Of a stretch of DNA of 64,000 nt, positions 63,901 through 64,000 are shown piece by piece. The stretch spans positions 1-64,000 of the forward strand of contig NZ_WAAT01000022.1 of assembly GCF_008806375.1 (NCBI RefSeq), written 5' to 3'. Origin of the DNA: Pseudotamlana haliotis (GTDB lineage: Bacteria; Bacteroidota; Bacteroidia; Flavobacteriales; Flavobacteriaceae). Under the pieces are notes generated by a model, which saw only the letters and a list, made by a program, of their open reading frames with translations, made no database searches and was not told the DNA's origin. Made by a program: the position numbers and the translations under genes. The stretch's first letter is position 1. Every line of letters starts with the position of its first letter.

Positions 63901-64000
63901 CAAGACAGTTGGGCTGGGATTACTAGGCAGATAACATCAACAGATTTTGAACAACAAAATGTGGAGTATATCGATTTTTGGGTTCAAGATCCGTTCCAAG
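60934..64000 (+). CDS. sprA: SprA, T9SS/gliding outer membrane translocon (partial)
   Basis: SprA (Sov in Porphyromonas) is the giant beta-barrel channel of the type IX secretion system and is needed for gliding. The frame stays open to the window end, giving the first 1022 residues of a protein usually about 2400 long. The text (YDPISNRYIYTETIGEYNLR, LPEFYINSGLFESIFGG, IPQGSVEMDLGILYSRQDN, NANYDTQSTFDFQNLIKLEY) is characteristic. No ATG exists near the front; TTG 60934 yields a signal peptide (LLFFFVLCFTTGAWSQ), so TTG is the likely start. It follows ruvA by 6 bases and continues beyond the window. Confidence 0.93.
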   Translation, partial: MKITNLQFYKSIKPCLLFFFVLCFTTGAWSQETPRDTVQPGYHVGKLKEPTPSSVEQKYTYDPISNRYIYTETIGEYNLRFPVILSPEEYYALVARENLRAYYKEKIDAFDGKKDGSEEGRRNLLPEFYINSGLFESIFGGNTIEIIPQGSVEMDLGILYSRQDNPSFSPRNRSNFTFDFDQRISLSLVGKVGERLQINANYDTQSTFDFQNLIKLEYTPTEDDIIQKIEVGNVSMPLSSSLITGAQSLFGVKAQLQFGKTTITGVFSEQKSQSNTVVAQGGGTLEEFDVFIRDYDENRHFYLAQYFRDSYDAALANYPFINNKGLQITRLELWVTNRSNRTDNVRNVVAFQDLGESEHIGLQTPPAGFVNASPGAFPDNENNDFDPTNIGGAGSQLTDAVRDIATVQQGILVPNVSEGADYAKLENARKLTEGQEYTLNSELGYISLNQRLSNDEVLAVAFQYTISGKVYQVGEFANDGVDATEVDTDTNGNVTNVVNSSLILKMLKSSVTDVNQPVWDLMMKNIYDTGAYNLTEEDFKLNIFYNEASPLNFISPTGSDFANDINGNPVGPNTNEKDLIQNAPLLRVFNLDKLNFNNDPQARGDGFFDFVPGVTVIPTNGKIVFTSAEPFGEYLFNILGGGDYSDELTYNDDQKKYVYDVLYKDTKTRALESVEKNKFKLKGRYKSSGGDGIPIGSFNVPRGSVRVTAGGRVLVEGIDYTVNYQLGRVQILDEALKASNTPIEVSTENNAVFGQQTRRFTGFNVEHKFNDNFVLGGTFLNLNERPVTQKANYGTESINNSIFGLNGNYATKVPFLTRLVNKLPNIDTDVESNVSLRGEFAYLSPGAPKGTDLNGEATSYIDDFEGSQNGIDLKSQLSWFLSSRPLDLNVPSNPNEDDNGIQNGYQRALLNWYSIDPVFYSSQRPDGITDDDISGLYTSRVFINELFPDRDLVQGQNTVLFTLDLAYYPTERGPFNFDPNTANGVISNPQDSWAGITRQITSTDFEQQNVEYIDFWVQDPFQ

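Overview
The window is a gene-dense, AT-rich stretch of chromosome from a bacterium of the Bacteroidota, almost certainly family Flavobacteriaceae. The support is: a partial sprA (type IX secretion / gliding translocon) at the right edge; an alternative complex III operon followed by aa3 oxidase genes; promoters of the Bacteroidota type (TTTG, about 19 bases, TAnnTTTG) with no Shine-Dalgarno sequences; and short dispersed intergenic repeats typical of marine flavobacteria. No rRNA, CRISPR array, complete insertion sequence or prophage is visible. I cannot name the genus.

Left part (1-14.0 kb): a possible broken gene end and a small secreted protein precede a biotin operon, bioF - DUF2007 protein - bioD - bioA - beta-ketoacyl synthase - bioB, closed by a clear terminator. 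Divergent dxs and tadA follow, with promoters packed into about 40 bases. Next come a small membrane protein, a CLC-family chloride transporter with CBS domains, and aspS, all on the minus strand.

14.0-24.1 kb: a self-contained efflux operon on the minus strand (TetR regulator, TolC, membrane fusion lipoprotein, RND pump), with a palindromic operator over the regulator's own promoter. Then an isoprenyl diphosphate synthase with a small partner gene, a 670-base repeat-rich gap holding a tandemly duplicated element bounded by inverted repeats, and an Rrf2 regulator with a RIC/ScdA di-iron repair protein. The last two share a 14-base palindromic operator.

24.1-33.6 kb: a two-gene McrBC-like defence system (McrB-type AAA+ NTPase with MrcB_N domain, and a DUF2357/PD-(D/E)xK nuclease with an unassigned C-terminal domain), then polA, a membrane metallophosphoesterase, a thioredoxin-fold protein without the CxxC, and a polysaccharide deacetylase. 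33.6-43.5 kb: a large GT-C type DUF2723 membrane protein, tRNA-Gln(TTG), a double universal stress protein, the rimP-nusA-infB operon with a hairpin plus T-tract in its leader, and a SPOR-domain protein.

43.7-55.2 kb: one respiratory operon, actA-actB-actC-actD-actE-actF-coxB-coxA, encoding a quinol-oxidising alternative complex III and the terminal oxidase that takes its electrons. 55.3-64.0 kb: ruvB, a lipoprotein, queG, maeB, ruvA and the first 3 kb of sprA, which appears to start at TTG.

Most of the window is housekeeping sequence. The parts most worth a second look are the restriction-like gene pair, the ketosynthase inside the biotin operon, the Rrf2/RIC operators, the tandem inverted-repeat element at 22.2-22.7 kb and the leader hairpin of rimP. 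None of these can be shown to be new from sequence alone.
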